A stretch of DNA of 64,000 bases from Actinoplanes sp. TBRC 11911 (GTDB lineage Bacteria > Actinomycetota > Actinomycetes > Mycobacteriales > Micromonosporaceae): NCBI RefSeq assembly GCF_012933445.1, contig NZ_JABBNC010000005.1, positions 186,001 to 250,000 on the forward strand, read 5' to 3'. The translations under genes were made by a program, and so were the position numbers. Below, piece by piece: positions 33,383 through 42,257 of this stretch (positions are counted from its first letter, which is position 1; each line of letters begins with the position of its first letter). A model generated the notes under the pieces. It saw only the letters and a program-made list of their open reading frames with translations. It had not been told where the DNA came from and ran no database searches.

Positions 33383-33934
33383 ATGTCAACCATGCCTAGG
33401 ACACGGCTCACCGCGCAGGAGCGCCAGGAGCAACTGGTAGCGGCCGCCATCACCGCCTTCAGCCAGGGCGGATACGCCGGCACGACGACCGATCAGGTGG
33501 CCCGGCTGGCGGGGGTCTCCCAGCCGTACGTGATCCGCATCTTCCGGACGAAGCAGGAGCTGTTCCTCGCGGCCTGCCAGCGGGCGACCGACCGCATCGA
33601 GGACGCGTGGCGAGCCGCGGCCGCCGAGGAGCCGACGCTGGCGAACCTCGGACGGGCGTACCGGGAGCTCTTCGCCGAGACCGACATGTTCACCGTGTTG
33701 CTGCAGGGCTTCAGCGCCGGCTCCGACCCGGTGATCGGTGAGCAGGTGCGCGGCAACTTCGGCCGGCTCTACCGGCTGGTGCAGGAGCTGACCGGGGCGA
33801 CCCCGGTCGAGACGCGTGACTTCTTCTCGGCGGGCATGCTGCTGACCGTGCTGGCCGCGATGCGAGCCGTCGGACCGGACGCGCCGGCGCCCGCGGCCGA
33901 CTGGGTCACCGAGTTGATGGGGACTTTCGACTGA
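33383..33934 (+). CDS. TetR-family regulator of the DHA2 pump
   Basis: A 183-aa protein with an N-terminal HTH (LVAAAITAFSQGGYAGTTTDQVARLAGVSQPYVIRIFRTKQELF) and a helical ligand-binding domain. ATG codons at 33383 and 33392 are both possible; the former abuts an operator, so 33392 may be the true one if transcription starts close by. The two operators and divergent layout make it the repressor of the exporter. Confidence 0.88.
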   Translation: MSTMPRTRLTAQERQEQLVAAAITAFSQGGYAGTTTDQVARLAGVSQPYVIRIFRTKQELFLAACQRATDRIEDAWRAAAAEEPTLANLGRAYRELFAETDMFTVLLQGFSAGSDPVIGEQVRGNFGRLYRLVQELTGATPVETRDFFSAGMLLTVLAAMRAVGPDAPAPAADWVTELMGTFD

Positions 33935-33991
33935 GCGTCCGCTGCGTCACTCCCGCTGGAGTAGCGCCCAGGCTGGGGCTAGCTTGTTTTT

Positions 33992-34939
33992 GTGTCCCCG
34001 GACATATCCACCTACAGTCGCGATTTCCAGGCCCTGCGGGGTCCGGAAGAACTCGTGACCCTGGGTTCCGTCCTCGGCTGGCGAGAGATCCGCCACAACT
34101 GGCTCGAGGCCAAGGATTTCACGCTCGGATTGCTGGCGTGCCAGGTCGGCGACATCCAATTCATGAACGCGCGGGAGACCTCGTCCACGGTGTGGCAGGG
34201 CGGCATTCCGGATGACGTCGTCGCCATCACGCGGGTCAACGAGGGCGGCGGGTTCGTCGACCTGCCGAGCGGCACCATGGCCATCGCGGCCGGCGACGTC
34301 TACGTCTCGACGCTCGAGGACGATTTCACCTGCCATACGGTCGCCTATCAAAGCGTCAGCATCATCAAGGTGCCACGCGCACACCTGAGACGGCTGGGCC
34401 TGGCCGAGGCGGCGTTGCGGCCGCAATACGCGACCACTCCGCCGGGCAGTCCCGCGGACGTGCTTTTCGACCTCTTCGAGTCGTTCGCGCGGCGCGCCGA
34501 GAACGGATCCGCGGTGTCCGCCCGCACGTTGGTCACCATGCGCGAATCCGTTATCCGGATGGCCGCCGCGACGTTCGAGGACAGCATTCTGCCCGCCCCC
34601 GGTTTCCCGGCCACGGCGAAGGCGTTCATCGATTCCCACTTGGACGACCCGGCGCTCAGCCCGGACACGGTCGCGGCGGCGTTGCACGTGTCGAGGCGTA
34701 CGTTGTATCGGTCGTTCGCCGACGAGGATCAGACCGTCGCGTCGTATATCCGGACGGCCCGGCTTCGACGCGTACGCCTCGAGCTCGACACCGCCGGGCT
34801 GGTCAGCATCGGGGATGTGGCGGTGCGCTGGGGTTTCCCGAACGGCGGCCATTTCGCGAAGCTGTTCCAGGACGAATTCGGGATCGCGCCGAGCGAATAC
34901 GTCCGGGCCGCCCGCTCGCCGGAGCGCGACCCCGCCTGA
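33992..34939 (+). CDS. AraC-family regulator
   Basis: A 315-aa protein with a GTG start at 33992. The N-terminal 190 residues form a sensing domain without a recognisable cupin signature. The C-terminal 100 residues carry two HTH motifs (LSPDTVAAALHVSRRTLYRSFADE and VSIGDVAVRWGFPNGGHFAKLFQDEFGIAPSEY), the second matching the AraC signature with PSEY. It is followed by another AraC gene 18 bp away. The pair may be co-transcribed. No target is obvious. Confidence 0.85.
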   Translation: MSPDISTYSRDFQALRGPEELVTLGSVLGWREIRHNWLEAKDFTLGLLACQVGDIQFMNARETSSTVWQGGIPDDVVAITRVNEGGGFVDLPSGTMAIAAGDVYVSTLEDDFTCHTVAYQSVSIIKVPRAHLRRLGLAEAALRPQYATTPPGSPADVLFDLFESFARRAENGSAVSARTLVTMRESVIRMAAATFEDSILPAPGFPATAKAFIDSHLDDPALSPDTVAAALHVSRRTLYRSFADEDQTVASYIRTARLRRVRLELDTAGLVSIGDVAVRWGFPNGGHFAKLFQDEFGIAPSEYVRAARSPERDPA

Positions 34940-34957
34940 CCCGGATTTGTCATCGTG

Positions 34958-35944
34958 ATGGCACGGGATTGGTGGGGTTCGGCCGGGCCCGTCGCCAGAA
35001 TCGAAGTCGTGTACGACCCTTTCTCCGACGCTCTCGGCATCATCCGCCCCCGGGTCACGTCCCGGGGTTTCACCGCGGGCGGCCGATGGGCGGTCCGCTT
35101 CACGCCGCGGCAGCAGACCCTGAGCGTGCACGTCGCCGTGCGGGGCCACTGCGGGGTGCTCGTCGGCGACCGGGACCCGATCTGCCTGGACGAGGGCGAC
35201 GTGCTCTTATGCCACGGCACCGCCCCGTGGATCCTGGCCAGCGACCGCGCGGTGCCACCGGCCGACGCCGACGACCTCTTCGCGCTCGACCCGGCCCCGA
35301 TCGTGCAGCTGGGCGGCAGCGAGGTGGCCGGCATCGCCGGACACATCCAGATGGACGTCGACCCGATCCTGGCCTCGCTCGGCCACGTCACCCACATCCG
35401 CGCCGCCGACCCGGCCGCCGCCGCGCTGCGTTACCTGCTCGGCCGCGTGCTGCGGGAACTGGGGAGTCCGGCGCCCGGATCGGCGTTCGCCGGCGAGAAG
35501 TACGCGCAGATCATCCTCGTCGAGGTGCTGCGGGTGGCTCTGGAGGCCCGCGACGCCCATCCGGCCGTGGGGTGGCTGCGGGTGTTCGCCGATGCGGAGT
35601 TACGGCCGGCGCTCGTCCTCATGCACGAGCAGCCCGGATACCCGTGGCGCCTCGCGGATCTGGCGCAGGCCGTCTCGATGTCGCGCAGCGCCTTCGCGAC
35701 CCGTTTCCGGGTCCTTTCCGGAATGCCGCCGCTCACCTATCTGCACCATTTCCGCATCCGCTTGGCCGAGGTCGCGCTGCGCGAGACGGACGCGACCGTA
35801 GCGACCTTGGCGGCCCGGTTCGGGTATTCCTCGGAAAGCTCGTTCAGTCACGCTTTCACACGGACCGCCGGGGTGTCGCCGCGCCATTACCGCAGCCTGC
35901 ACCGGGCGGCGGTCCACGGCCCGGGGCACGCGGTAGGGCATTAG
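34958..35944 (+). CDS. AraC-family regulator with cupin domain
   Basis: A 328-aa protein. An N-terminal cupin-like sensor begins near VVYDPFSDALGIIRPR. This is about residue 17 from the ATG at 34958, so a GTG at 35009 is a credible alternative start. The central segment RAADPAAAALRYLLGRVLRELGSP is typical of AraC-cupin proteins. Two C-terminal HTH motifs (WRLADLAQAVSMSRSAFATRF and ATVATLAARFGYSSESSFSHAFTRTAGVSPRHYR) complete it. The stop overlaps that of the convergent catabolic operon. Confidence 0.83.
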   Translation: MARDWWGSAGPVARIEVVYDPFSDALGIIRPRVTSRGFTAGGRWAVRFTPRQQTLSVHVAVRGHCGVLVGDRDPICLDEGDVLLCHGTAPWILASDRAVPPADADDLFALDPAPIVQLGGSEVAGIAGHIQMDVDPILASLGHVTHIRAADPAAAALRYLLGRVLRELGSPAPGSAFAGEKYAQIILVEVLRVALEARDAHPAVGWLRVFADAELRPALVLMHEQPGYPWRLADLAQAVSMSRSAFATRFRVLSGMPPLTYLHHFRIRLAEVALRETDATVATLAARFGYSSESSFSHAFTRTAGVSPRHYRSLHRAAVHGPGHAVGH

Positions 35945-36795
35945 CCGAGTGCCGGTCGCCCGCCGTCCGCGATCCGGACACGAATGTGGCGTCTCAACGT
36001 CGTACCCGGCGGAATCGTCAACGGCGTCTCGAACGCCAGCGCCGCGCAGACCCCGTTGTATTCGCCGGTCCGCACGAACCAGCGATCCTTGTCCGCCAAC
36101 CCTGCAAAGACCAGCGTGTACGCGTCGTCCACCGTCACGGCAACCCACGAGGCGTCGCTGCCGTGCGCCTCGCCGCCGTCGGACGCACGCGCCACCGCGG
36201 ACCCGGCCGGAAGCCGCCAGAAGAAACCCCCATAACCAGCCCCTCCGGTACGCCCGTGGGTAGCCGGACTCCCGAGCACGACCTGGTGTGTTTCGGGGGC
36301 CGTGAGCGCGTACCGGAAGGAAAGCTCCCAGCCCCCGGGCGCGGGTGTCGCGGCGATGTCCCGGCGCTCGGTCAGGAGCGTGCGGTCGTCCCCGTCGAGC
36401 CAGCTCAGCGTTTCCGCCAGCCCCGACGTCCGCAGATCCGCGCCGCCGCCGCCAGACCCGCCGGCCGAGCCATGGGGTTCCACATCGCCGGTGCCAGGCC
36501 CGACCGCCGGGGTCAGCCACCCGTCGTGCCGGATCCGCCCGTGATCCGGCAGCCAGACGTAGCCCGACCCGCGCACAAACGTCCGCCCACCCCACACATT
36601 GACCCCGTTGACGTCGGCCACGGTGAGCGACGCCCCGAGATGCCACGGATGGTCGAAGCACAACTCGTCCGTGACGACGACCCCGCCGAGCGTCCGCACC
36701 GGATGCAGGTATGGCCGCGGCGCCAGCCGAATGTCCACAGCAGGCTCGACGACATAGGTGGCGACAGCGACACCCCCGACGGTCAGCTCGGTCAT
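35941..36795 (-). CDS. DUF6807 ("PmoA"-named) family protein
   Basis: A 284-aa protein of the family often misnamed PmoA. Motifs are PYLHPVRTLGGVVVTDE, DHPWHLGASLTVADVNGVNVWGGRTFVRG and GYVWLPDHGRI, all in the order seen in this family of beta-sandwich proteins from sugar-degradation operons. It has no link to methane oxidation. The reaction is unknown. It overlaps the upstream isomerase gene by ATGA and is the last gene of the operon. The stop overlaps that of the AraC gene. Confidence 0.82.
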   Translation of the reverse strand: MTELTVGGVAVATYVVEPAVDIRLAPRPYLHPVRTLGGVVVTDELCFDHPWHLGASLTVADVNGVNVWGGRTFVRGSGYVWLPDHGRIRHDGWLTPAVGPGTGDVEPHGSAGGSGGGGADLRTSGLAETLSWLDGDDRTLLTERRDIAATPAPGGWELSFRYALTAPETHQVVLGSPATHGRTGGAGYGGFFWRLPAGSAVARASDGGEAHGSDASWVAVTVDDAYTLVFAGLADKDRWFVRTGEYNGVCAALAFETPLTIPPGTTLRRHIRVRIADGGRPALG

Positions 36796-37601
36796 ACGTC
36801 CGCCGTGGCGGCCCGGTAGCCTTCGTAGGCCTCGGCCAGCACCGCCGCGCCCGGCCGTGCCCACACCTGCTCGTGGAAGACCTCCACCTCCGTCCACCCG
36901 TCATAACCCGCCGCGCGCACCGCCCCCGCGAAACGACACAGGTCGATGCATCCCGTGCCGGGCATGCCCCGTCCCAGCAGGACCCCCTCGGGCAACGGCG
37001 TTATCCAGTCGGCCAGCTGGAACGCGGCTATCCGGCCCGCGGCGCCCGCCTCGGCGATCGTCGGCCATATCTGGTCGTCCCACCACAGGTGGTACGTGTC
37101 GACGCAGACGCCGACCACCTCGCTCGGATAGGGCGCCGCCAGCTCGAGCGCCTGGCCCAGCGTCGCCACCACGCAGCGGTCCGCGCAGAACATCGGATGC
37201 AACGGCTCGATCGCGAGCCGCACCCCGGCCGCGCGGGCGTCCGGGACCAGCGCCCCGATCGCCTCCCCCACATGTCGCCGGGCGCCGTCGATGTCCCGGC
37301 TCGAACCGGGCAGCCCACCACTGACCAGGATCAGCGTGTCGGTGCCGAGCGCCGCCGCCTCCTCGATGGCGCGCCGATTGTCGTCATACCAGTCGGCGTC
37401 GTGAAAGAACCCGCCACGGCACAGCGAGGACACGGTCAAGCCCGCGTCACGCATCAAACCCGAGGCCTTGTCCACCCCGTACGCCTGCACCTCCTCCCGC
37501 CAGAGCCCGACCGCCCGCACCCCGGCCGTCACACAGCCGGCCACCAGATCGGGCAGCGGCCAATGCTTCGTGGTCGCCTGGTTGAGCGAGAAGCCGGTCA
37601 T
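36792..37601 (-). CDS. Sugar phosphate isomerase/epimerase (xylose-isomerase-like TIM barrel)
   Basis: A 269-aa TIM barrel of the AP-endonuclease-2 type. Metal-binding acid and His residues fall in LAIEPLHPMF, VCVDTYHLWWD and EVEVFHEQVW. GFFHDADWYDDNRRAIEEAAALG carries the typical beta-alpha segment. It probably interconverts keto-sugar or inositol-like intermediates. It overlaps both neighbours by 4 bp. Confidence 0.85.
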   Translation of the reverse strand: MTGFSLNQATTKHWPLPDLVAGCVTAGVRAVGLWREEVQAYGVDKASGLMRDAGLTVSSLCRGGFFHDADWYDDNRRAIEEAAALGTDTLILVSGGLPGSSRDIDGARRHVGEAIGALVPDARAAGVRLAIEPLHPMFCADRCVVATLGQALELAAPYPSEVVGVCVDTYHLWWDDQIWPTIAEAGAAGRIAAFQLADWITPLPEGVLLGRGMPGTGCIDLCRFAGAVRAAGYDGWTEVEVFHEQVWARPGAAVLAEAYEGYRAATADV

Positions 37602-38692
37602 GATCCCCCCACTGTGGTCAGCCAGGCCCGCGCCCGGTGCGAAGCCATTTCAGCATCGGGAAGCACGCCGGCGTCATCCGCGAGGCGCATGAGTTCAAGC
37701 AAATGGCGAGGAGATCGTCCGACCTGCGCGCCGCCGACCATCACGAGCGAATCTTGGTGCCCGGCGAGCCAGTTGAGAAAGATAATTCCCGTTTTATAGT
37801 GATAGGTCGGGGCGGCGAACAGGTGCCTCGCGAGCGGCAGGGTTGCTGCCATGATGTCGGTATAAGTCGCGCCGTCGCCCGAATCGAGTGCCCGCAACGC
37901 CGCGGCCGCAGGTGGGGCAATCACGGCGAAAACGCCCAGCAACGCATCCGAATATCCCGATGCGTCACCCAAGATCAGTTCCGGATAGTGAAAATCGTCG
38001 CCGGTGAACATCCGCACCCCGGCCGGCAGCTGCCGCCGCATCGCCACCTCGGCCGACGCGTCCAGCAGCGACATCTTGATCCCGGAGACCTTGTCCGCGT
38101 GCGCGTGAATGATATCGAGAACGGTCTCCGCTCCCCCACCCCAATAACCCGCGAGCGCCGGATCGAATGCCTCCCCCAGCCAATGCAAAAGCACCGGCCC
38201 ATCGGCCTGCCGCAACAATTCGCTATAGACGCGCCGGTAATCCTCCGGCCCGCGCGCCGCCGCCGCGAGATGCCGGCTGCACATCAACACCGGTTGGGCG
38301 CCGGCTTCCTGCACATCCAGCAGTTGTTCCCCGTACGCCTTGACAATCTCGTCCACCGTGGCGGAACCGGCCGGAAGCTGGTCCGTCGCGACGCCCGCGA
38401 CAATGGGACCGCTCGCCTCCGCGGCACTGCGCCGGATCAGTTCCCGCGTCGCCGCATAGTCGAGTCCGGCGCCGCGCTGCGCCGTGTCCATCGCTTCGGC
38501 GACACCGAACCCGTACGACCAAAGGTGTTGCCGGAACCGTAGCGTGGCCTCCCAATCGAGCACCGCGGGCGCCCCGGGAACGTTTTCCGCGAACGGATCC
38601 GCGACCACCGGAGCCGCCGCATAGGCGAGGCGCGACGAAAACCCTCGAGGCCCTTTCGTGTACGCCTCGCCGCGCCCGCTGAACGTGATCAT
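37598..38692 (-). CDS. DUF993 (dihydrodipicolinate synthase-like aldolase)
   Basis: A 364-aa protein of the DUF993 group, related to the class-I aldolases that use a Schiff-base lysine. The candidate Lys lies in KVSGIKMSLLD, and FTGDDFHYPELI follows. The N-terminal motif SRLAYAAAPVVADP and the middle block VLLHWLGEAFDPALAGYWG are typical. Together with the oxidoreductase and isomerase it suggests oxidation then aldol cleavage of a sugar acid. It overlaps both neighbours as ATGA. Confidence 0.82.
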   Translation of the reverse strand: MITFSGRGEAYTKGPRGFSSRLAYAAAPVVADPFAENVPGAPAVLDWEATLRFRQHLWSYGFGVAEAMDTAQRGAGLDYAATRELIRRSAAEASGPIVAGVATDQLPAGSATVDEIVKAYGEQLLDVQEAGAQPVLMCSRHLAAAARGPEDYRRVYSELLRQADGPVLLHWLGEAFDPALAGYWGGGAETVLDIIHAHADKVSGIKMSLLDASAEVAMRRQLPAGVRMFTGDDFHYPELILGDASGYSDALLGVFAVIAPPAAAALRALDSGDGATYTDIMAATLPLARHLFAAPTYHYKTGIIFLNWLAGHQDSLVMVGGAQVGRSPRHLLELMRLADDAGVLPDAEMASHRARAWLTTVGGS

Positions 38693-39840
38693 CTGCCGAG
38701 CTCCGGCACCTCGAAACGGCGCCCCTCACGCGAGGACCGCAGCCCCAGTTCGGCGACCTGCACGCCACGGGCCCCAGCCCAGAGGTCTCCGGTGTACGGG
38801 GTGTCCTCCGAGACGTACCGCAGAAATTGTTCCCATTGCGCGCGGAAGCCGTTTTCGAACGTCTGGTTGTCCGGCACTTCCTGCCATTGTTCCCGGAAGC
38901 GCTGTGTGGTCGGGACGTCCGGATCCCAGACCGGTTTCGGCGTCGCGGCGCGCGGCTGAATGCGGCAATGGTGCAGCCCCGCGACCGCGCTGCCGTGCGT
39001 GCCGTCCACCTGGAACTCGACCAGCTCGTCGCGATTGACGCGGACCGCCCAGGACGAATTGATCTGCGCGATCACGCCCCCGTCCAATTCGAAGATCCCG
39101 TACGCCGCATCGTCCGCGGTTGCCGCATAAGGCTCACCGGCCTCGTCCCAGCGTTTCTCGACATGCGTCACCGACCGCGCCGTCACCGCGCGCACCGGCC
39201 CGAAGATCTGCTCCAGCACGTAGTGCCAATGCGGGAACATGTCGAGAGTGATGCCCCCGCCGTCCGCCGATCGGTAGTTCCACGAGGGACGCTGGGCCGC
39301 CTGCCAATCCCCCTCGAAAACCCAGTAACCGAACTCACCGCGTACCGAAAGAATGCGGCCGAAGAATCCGCTGCGCACGAGCCGCGCCAGTTTGCGCAAC
39401 CCGGGCAGATAGATCTTGTCCTGGACGACACCGTGCTTGACCCCGGCGGCGTCGGCGAGGCGGGCCAGCTCGACCGCTTCGTCGAGGCTCTCGGCAACCG
39501 GCTTCTCGGTGTAGACGTGCTTGCCCGCCTCGATCGCCTGCCGCAGCGCCTTGACCCGCGCGGAGGTGACCTGGGTGTCGAAGTAGACGTGCACGTCCGG
39601 CCGGGCGAGCGCCTCGCCGAGGTCGGTCGTGTAGTCGTCGAGGCCGTGCTGCTCGGCGATCGCGCGCAGCTTGGCCTCGCTGCGCCCGACCAGGACCGGC
39701 TCGGGCCACAGAACGCGCCCGTCGGCGAGCGGCAGGCCACCGTCCGCGCGGATCGCGAGCACCGACCGGACAAGATGCTGCCGCAGGCCCATCCGCCCGG
39801 TGACGCCATTGAGCACGATGCCGATGCTGGTCCGGTCCAT
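38689..39840 (-). CDS. Gfo/Idh/MocA-family oxidoreductase, first gene of catabolic operon
   Basis: A 383-aa NAD(P)-dependent sugar dehydrogenase. It has the Rossmann start IGIVLNGVTGRMGLRQHL, the EKPVAESLDEA motif (with the catalytic Lys of the EKP element) and a beta-sheet domain (GGGITLDMFPHWHYVLEQIFG). GGAGGA lies 9 nt before ATG 39840. The operator AGGAAAGCGCTTAC lies 31 bp upstream. It heads a four-gene run with 4-bp overlaps down to 35941, so all four should be made in equal amounts. Confidence 0.9.
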   Translation of the reverse strand: MDRTSIGIVLNGVTGRMGLRQHLVRSVLAIRADGGLPLADGRVLWPEPVLVGRSEAKLRAIAEQHGLDDYTTDLGEALARPDVHVYFDTQVTSARVKALRQAIEAGKHVYTEKPVAESLDEAVELARLADAAGVKHGVVQDKIYLPGLRKLARLVRSGFFGRILSVRGEFGYWVFEGDWQAAQRPSWNYRSADGGGITLDMFPHWHYVLEQIFGPVRAVTARSVTHVEKRWDEAGEPYAATADDAAYGIFELDGGVIAQINSSWAVRVNRDELVEFQVDGTHGSAVAGLHHCRIQPRAATPKPVWDPDVPTTQRFREQWQEVPDNQTFENGFRAQWEQFLRYVSEDTPYTGDLWAGARGVQVAELGLRSSREGRRFEVPELGR

Positions 39841-39870
39841 GGTCACAGATCCTCCGGGAAATGGGCCGAG

Positions 39871-39884
39871 GTAAGCGCTTTCCT
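39871..39884. promoter_or_regulatory. LacI-type operator upstream of the catabolic operon
   Basis: GTAAGCGCTTTCCT (AGGAAAGCGCTTAC on the operon strand) has the central AGCGCT symmetry of LacI/GalR operators. The same core AGGAAAGCGCTT occurs before the pectate lyase gene. Confidence 0.65.
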
Positions 39885-40044
39885 GGACCTTAGTGGCCCA
39901 GCCATCCAGCGAGCAATAGCCCAACGCCGACCAACCGCAGCCGCCTGGTCCATGCGCCTGCGCGACAAACGGCCGGTTACGGGTCAGCCGGTTACGCGTC
40001 AGCCGGATACGCGCCGTCCTCGCAGGGGCCGAGCCAGCCGTCCG

Positions 40045-40735
40045 GCCGCGACCCGCGCCCGGCCACCACTGCGCCCCATCCTCGGCTCAGCGCGCCGATC
40101 GGCCGCAACCTCGCCCGGCTGCCACTTCGCCCTCGCCCCGACCCAGCCCGCCGACCGGCCGCAACCTCGCCCGGCTGCCACTTCGCCCTCGCCCCGGCTC
40201 AGCGCGCCGATCGGCCGCAACCTCGCCCGGCTGCCACTTCGCCCTCGCCCCGGCCCAGCCCGCCGACCGGCCGCAACCTCGCCCGGCTGCCACTCCGCCC
40301 TCGCCCCGACCCAGCCCGCCGACCGGCCGCGACCCCGACCGGCCGCCACTCCACCCTCGCCCCGACCAGACACTTCGGCCGCGACCCGCGCCCGACAACC
40401 ACTCCGCCCTCGCCCCGACCCAGCCCGCCGACCGGCCGCGACCCCGACCGGCCGCCACTCCACCCTCGCCCAGGCCGAGAACACTGATCGGCCGCAACCC
40501 CCGCCAGGCAACCACGCCGCCCTCGCCCCGACCAGACACTTCGGCCGCGACCCGCGCCCGACAACCACTCCGCCTTCGCCTCGGCCGAGAGTGCCGTTCG
40601 GACGCAACTCCCCCGCCCGCCACTCTTTCGCCCATGCCTCGGCCGAGAACGCCGATCGGTTGCAACCCCGTTCGGCTACCATTCCGTCCTCGCCCCGCCG
40701 AGCCCGGCGATCGGCGGTAACCCCCGCCCGGGGCC
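40045..40735. repeat. 56-bp degenerate tandem repeat, about 11 units
   Basis: Units containing GCCGCAACCTCGCCCGGCTG and CGCCCTCGCCCC recur with a 56-bp period (GCAACC at 40105, 40161, 40217 and 40273), then with growing divergence to 40730. It fills the gap between the operon and the divergent LacI gene, apart from promoter regions. No unique spacers, no coding potential I accept. Confidence 0.88.
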
Positions 40736-40792
40736 ATTTTTCACCGCCGCGCCCGCCACCCAAACGGGGACCGAAGACGTAGTCTGCCCTGC

Positions 40793-41803
40793 ATGGCCAC
40801 CTTGGCGGACGTCGCGCGGCACGCCGGGGTGTCGACCGCGACCGCGTCCCGGATCATCAACGGCAGCGCGAAACCGGTGGCCGACGCCCTGCGCCAGCGC
40901 GTTCTGGCCGCGGTCGACGAGCTCAAGTACGTGCCCAACGCCCACGCCCAGATGCTGGCCCGCTCGAATCGCAACGCGGTCGGCGTGATCGTGCACGACG
41001 TCTCCGACCCGTACTTCGCCGAGATCACCCGCGGCCTGCAACGGGTCGCGACCGCGGACGGGCGTCTCGTCATCATCTGCAACAGCTACCGGGAGCCCGA
41101 TCGCGAACTGGCGTACATCGATCTGCTGCACGCCCACCAGGTCGCCGCGATCGTGATCGCCGGTTCCGGATATCTTGACGCGGACACGGCTTCGCGGATG
41201 GACGATCGGTTGCGCGCGTTCGAGTCGACCGGCGGCCGGATCGCGGTGATCGGCCGGCACGAGCATCCCGGCGACGCCGTGCTGCCGGACAACGAGCAGG
41301 GCGGCTATCTGGCGGGGGCGCATCTGTTCGAGCTCGGGCACACCGAGGTCGCGGTGATCGCCGGCCCGCCGCACCTGACCACCACGGCCGACCGTCTGGC
41401 CGGGTTGCGCCGGGCGGCCCGCAAGTTCGGCCGGAAAATCCCGAAGACCCGCATCGTGCACGCCGACTTCACCCGCGACGGCGGCGCCGAGGCCGCGGCC
41501 TCCCTGCTCGCCGACGATCCGTCGCTGACCGCGATCGCCGCCCTGAACGACTCGATGGCCGTCGGAACGCTCGCGACGCTGCGCGTGCTGGGCCGTCGCC
41601 TGAGTGTGATCGGCTTCGACGACATGCCGATCGCCCGCGACGTCACGCCGGCCCTGACCTCGGTGCGCCTGCCGCTGACCGAGCTGGGCGAGCGGGCGAT
41701 GTCGCTGGCACTCGGCACTCCCAGCGACGGCCCTCGGGTCGAGAAGGTGGCCGCCGAGCTGGTGCGCCGCGAGAGCACCTGGCCTCCAACCCCGGGCGCC
41801 TAA
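40793..41803 (+). CDS. LacI-family regulator
   Basis: A 336-aa protein. The N-terminal HTH TLADVARHAGVSTATASRIINGSAKPV is the LacI signature, followed by the hinge helix (RQRVLAAVDELKYVPNAHAQMLAR) and a periplasmic-binding-type sensor domain (VGVIVHDVSDPYFAEITRG, VIGFDDMPIARDVTPALTSV). It is transcribed away from the catabolic operon. The palindrome upstream of that operon and of the pectate lyase fits this family, so it probably represses both until a sugar inducer binds. Confidence 0.9.
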   Translation: MATLADVARHAGVSTATASRIINGSAKPVADALRQRVLAAVDELKYVPNAHAQMLARSNRNAVGVIVHDVSDPYFAEITRGLQRVATADGRLVIICNSYREPDRELAYIDLLHAHQVAAIVIAGSGYLDADTASRMDDRLRAFESTGGRIAVIGRHEHPGDAVLPDNEQGGYLAGAHLFELGHTEVAVIAGPPHLTTTADRLAGLRRAARKFGRKIPKTRIVHADFTRDGGAEAAASLLADDPSLTAIAALNDSMAVGTLATLRVLGRRLSVIGFDDMPIARDVTPALTSVRLPLTELGERAMSLALGTPSDGPRVEKVAAELVRRESTWPPTPGA

Positions 41804-41937
41804 CGGATAAACCCTCGTTTGCCGGTCGAGGAGGCCGTGCCGCCGCTCGGCGCGAGCCGCAACGCGATCCGTGCGCCCGCCGGGTCGCCGACCTGCAGCA
41901 GCCCTGTCGTGATGCGGTTGCGCTTCTGCCGACCCGC

Positions 41938-42230
41938 TGGGCAACCTGGGACGGCTGCGGCCGCCCGCCACGGGCAACCTGGGACGGCTGCGGCGTGCCG
42001 CGACGGGCGACATGGGCGACACCGCGGCCTGCCGCGATGGAGAACGTGAGACCGCTGCGGCCAGCCACGATGGAAACCTGAGACAGCCGCGACCAGCCAC
42101 GATGGAAAACCGGGACAGCAGCGGCCAGCCCCGATAGGCAACATAAGACCGCCCCGGCCAGCCACGATGGAAACCTGGGACAGCAGCGGCCAGCCCCGAT
42201 AGGCAACGTGAGACCGCCGCGGCTACGGGG
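41938..42230. repeat. Degenerate short tandem repeats downstream of the LacI gene
   Basis: Variants of GCCAGCCACGATGGAAACCT and GGGACAGCAGCGGCCAGCCC alternate about eight times. The unit length is irregular (about 30-34 bp). The array ends just before the second interspersed element. No gene is seen here. Confidence 0.75.
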
Positions 42231-42257
42231 ACCCGTCATGGTCGCGCGGCAATCTCG

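Noticed and set aside
41800..41935. Possible 3' end of a convergent gene on the minus strand, ending at the LacI stop
   Set aside because: About 45 residues (ending TASSTGKRGFIR) look protein-like and share the stop overlap seen for other convergent genes here. I cannot assign a family, and the frame upstream is only repeats, so I left it out.
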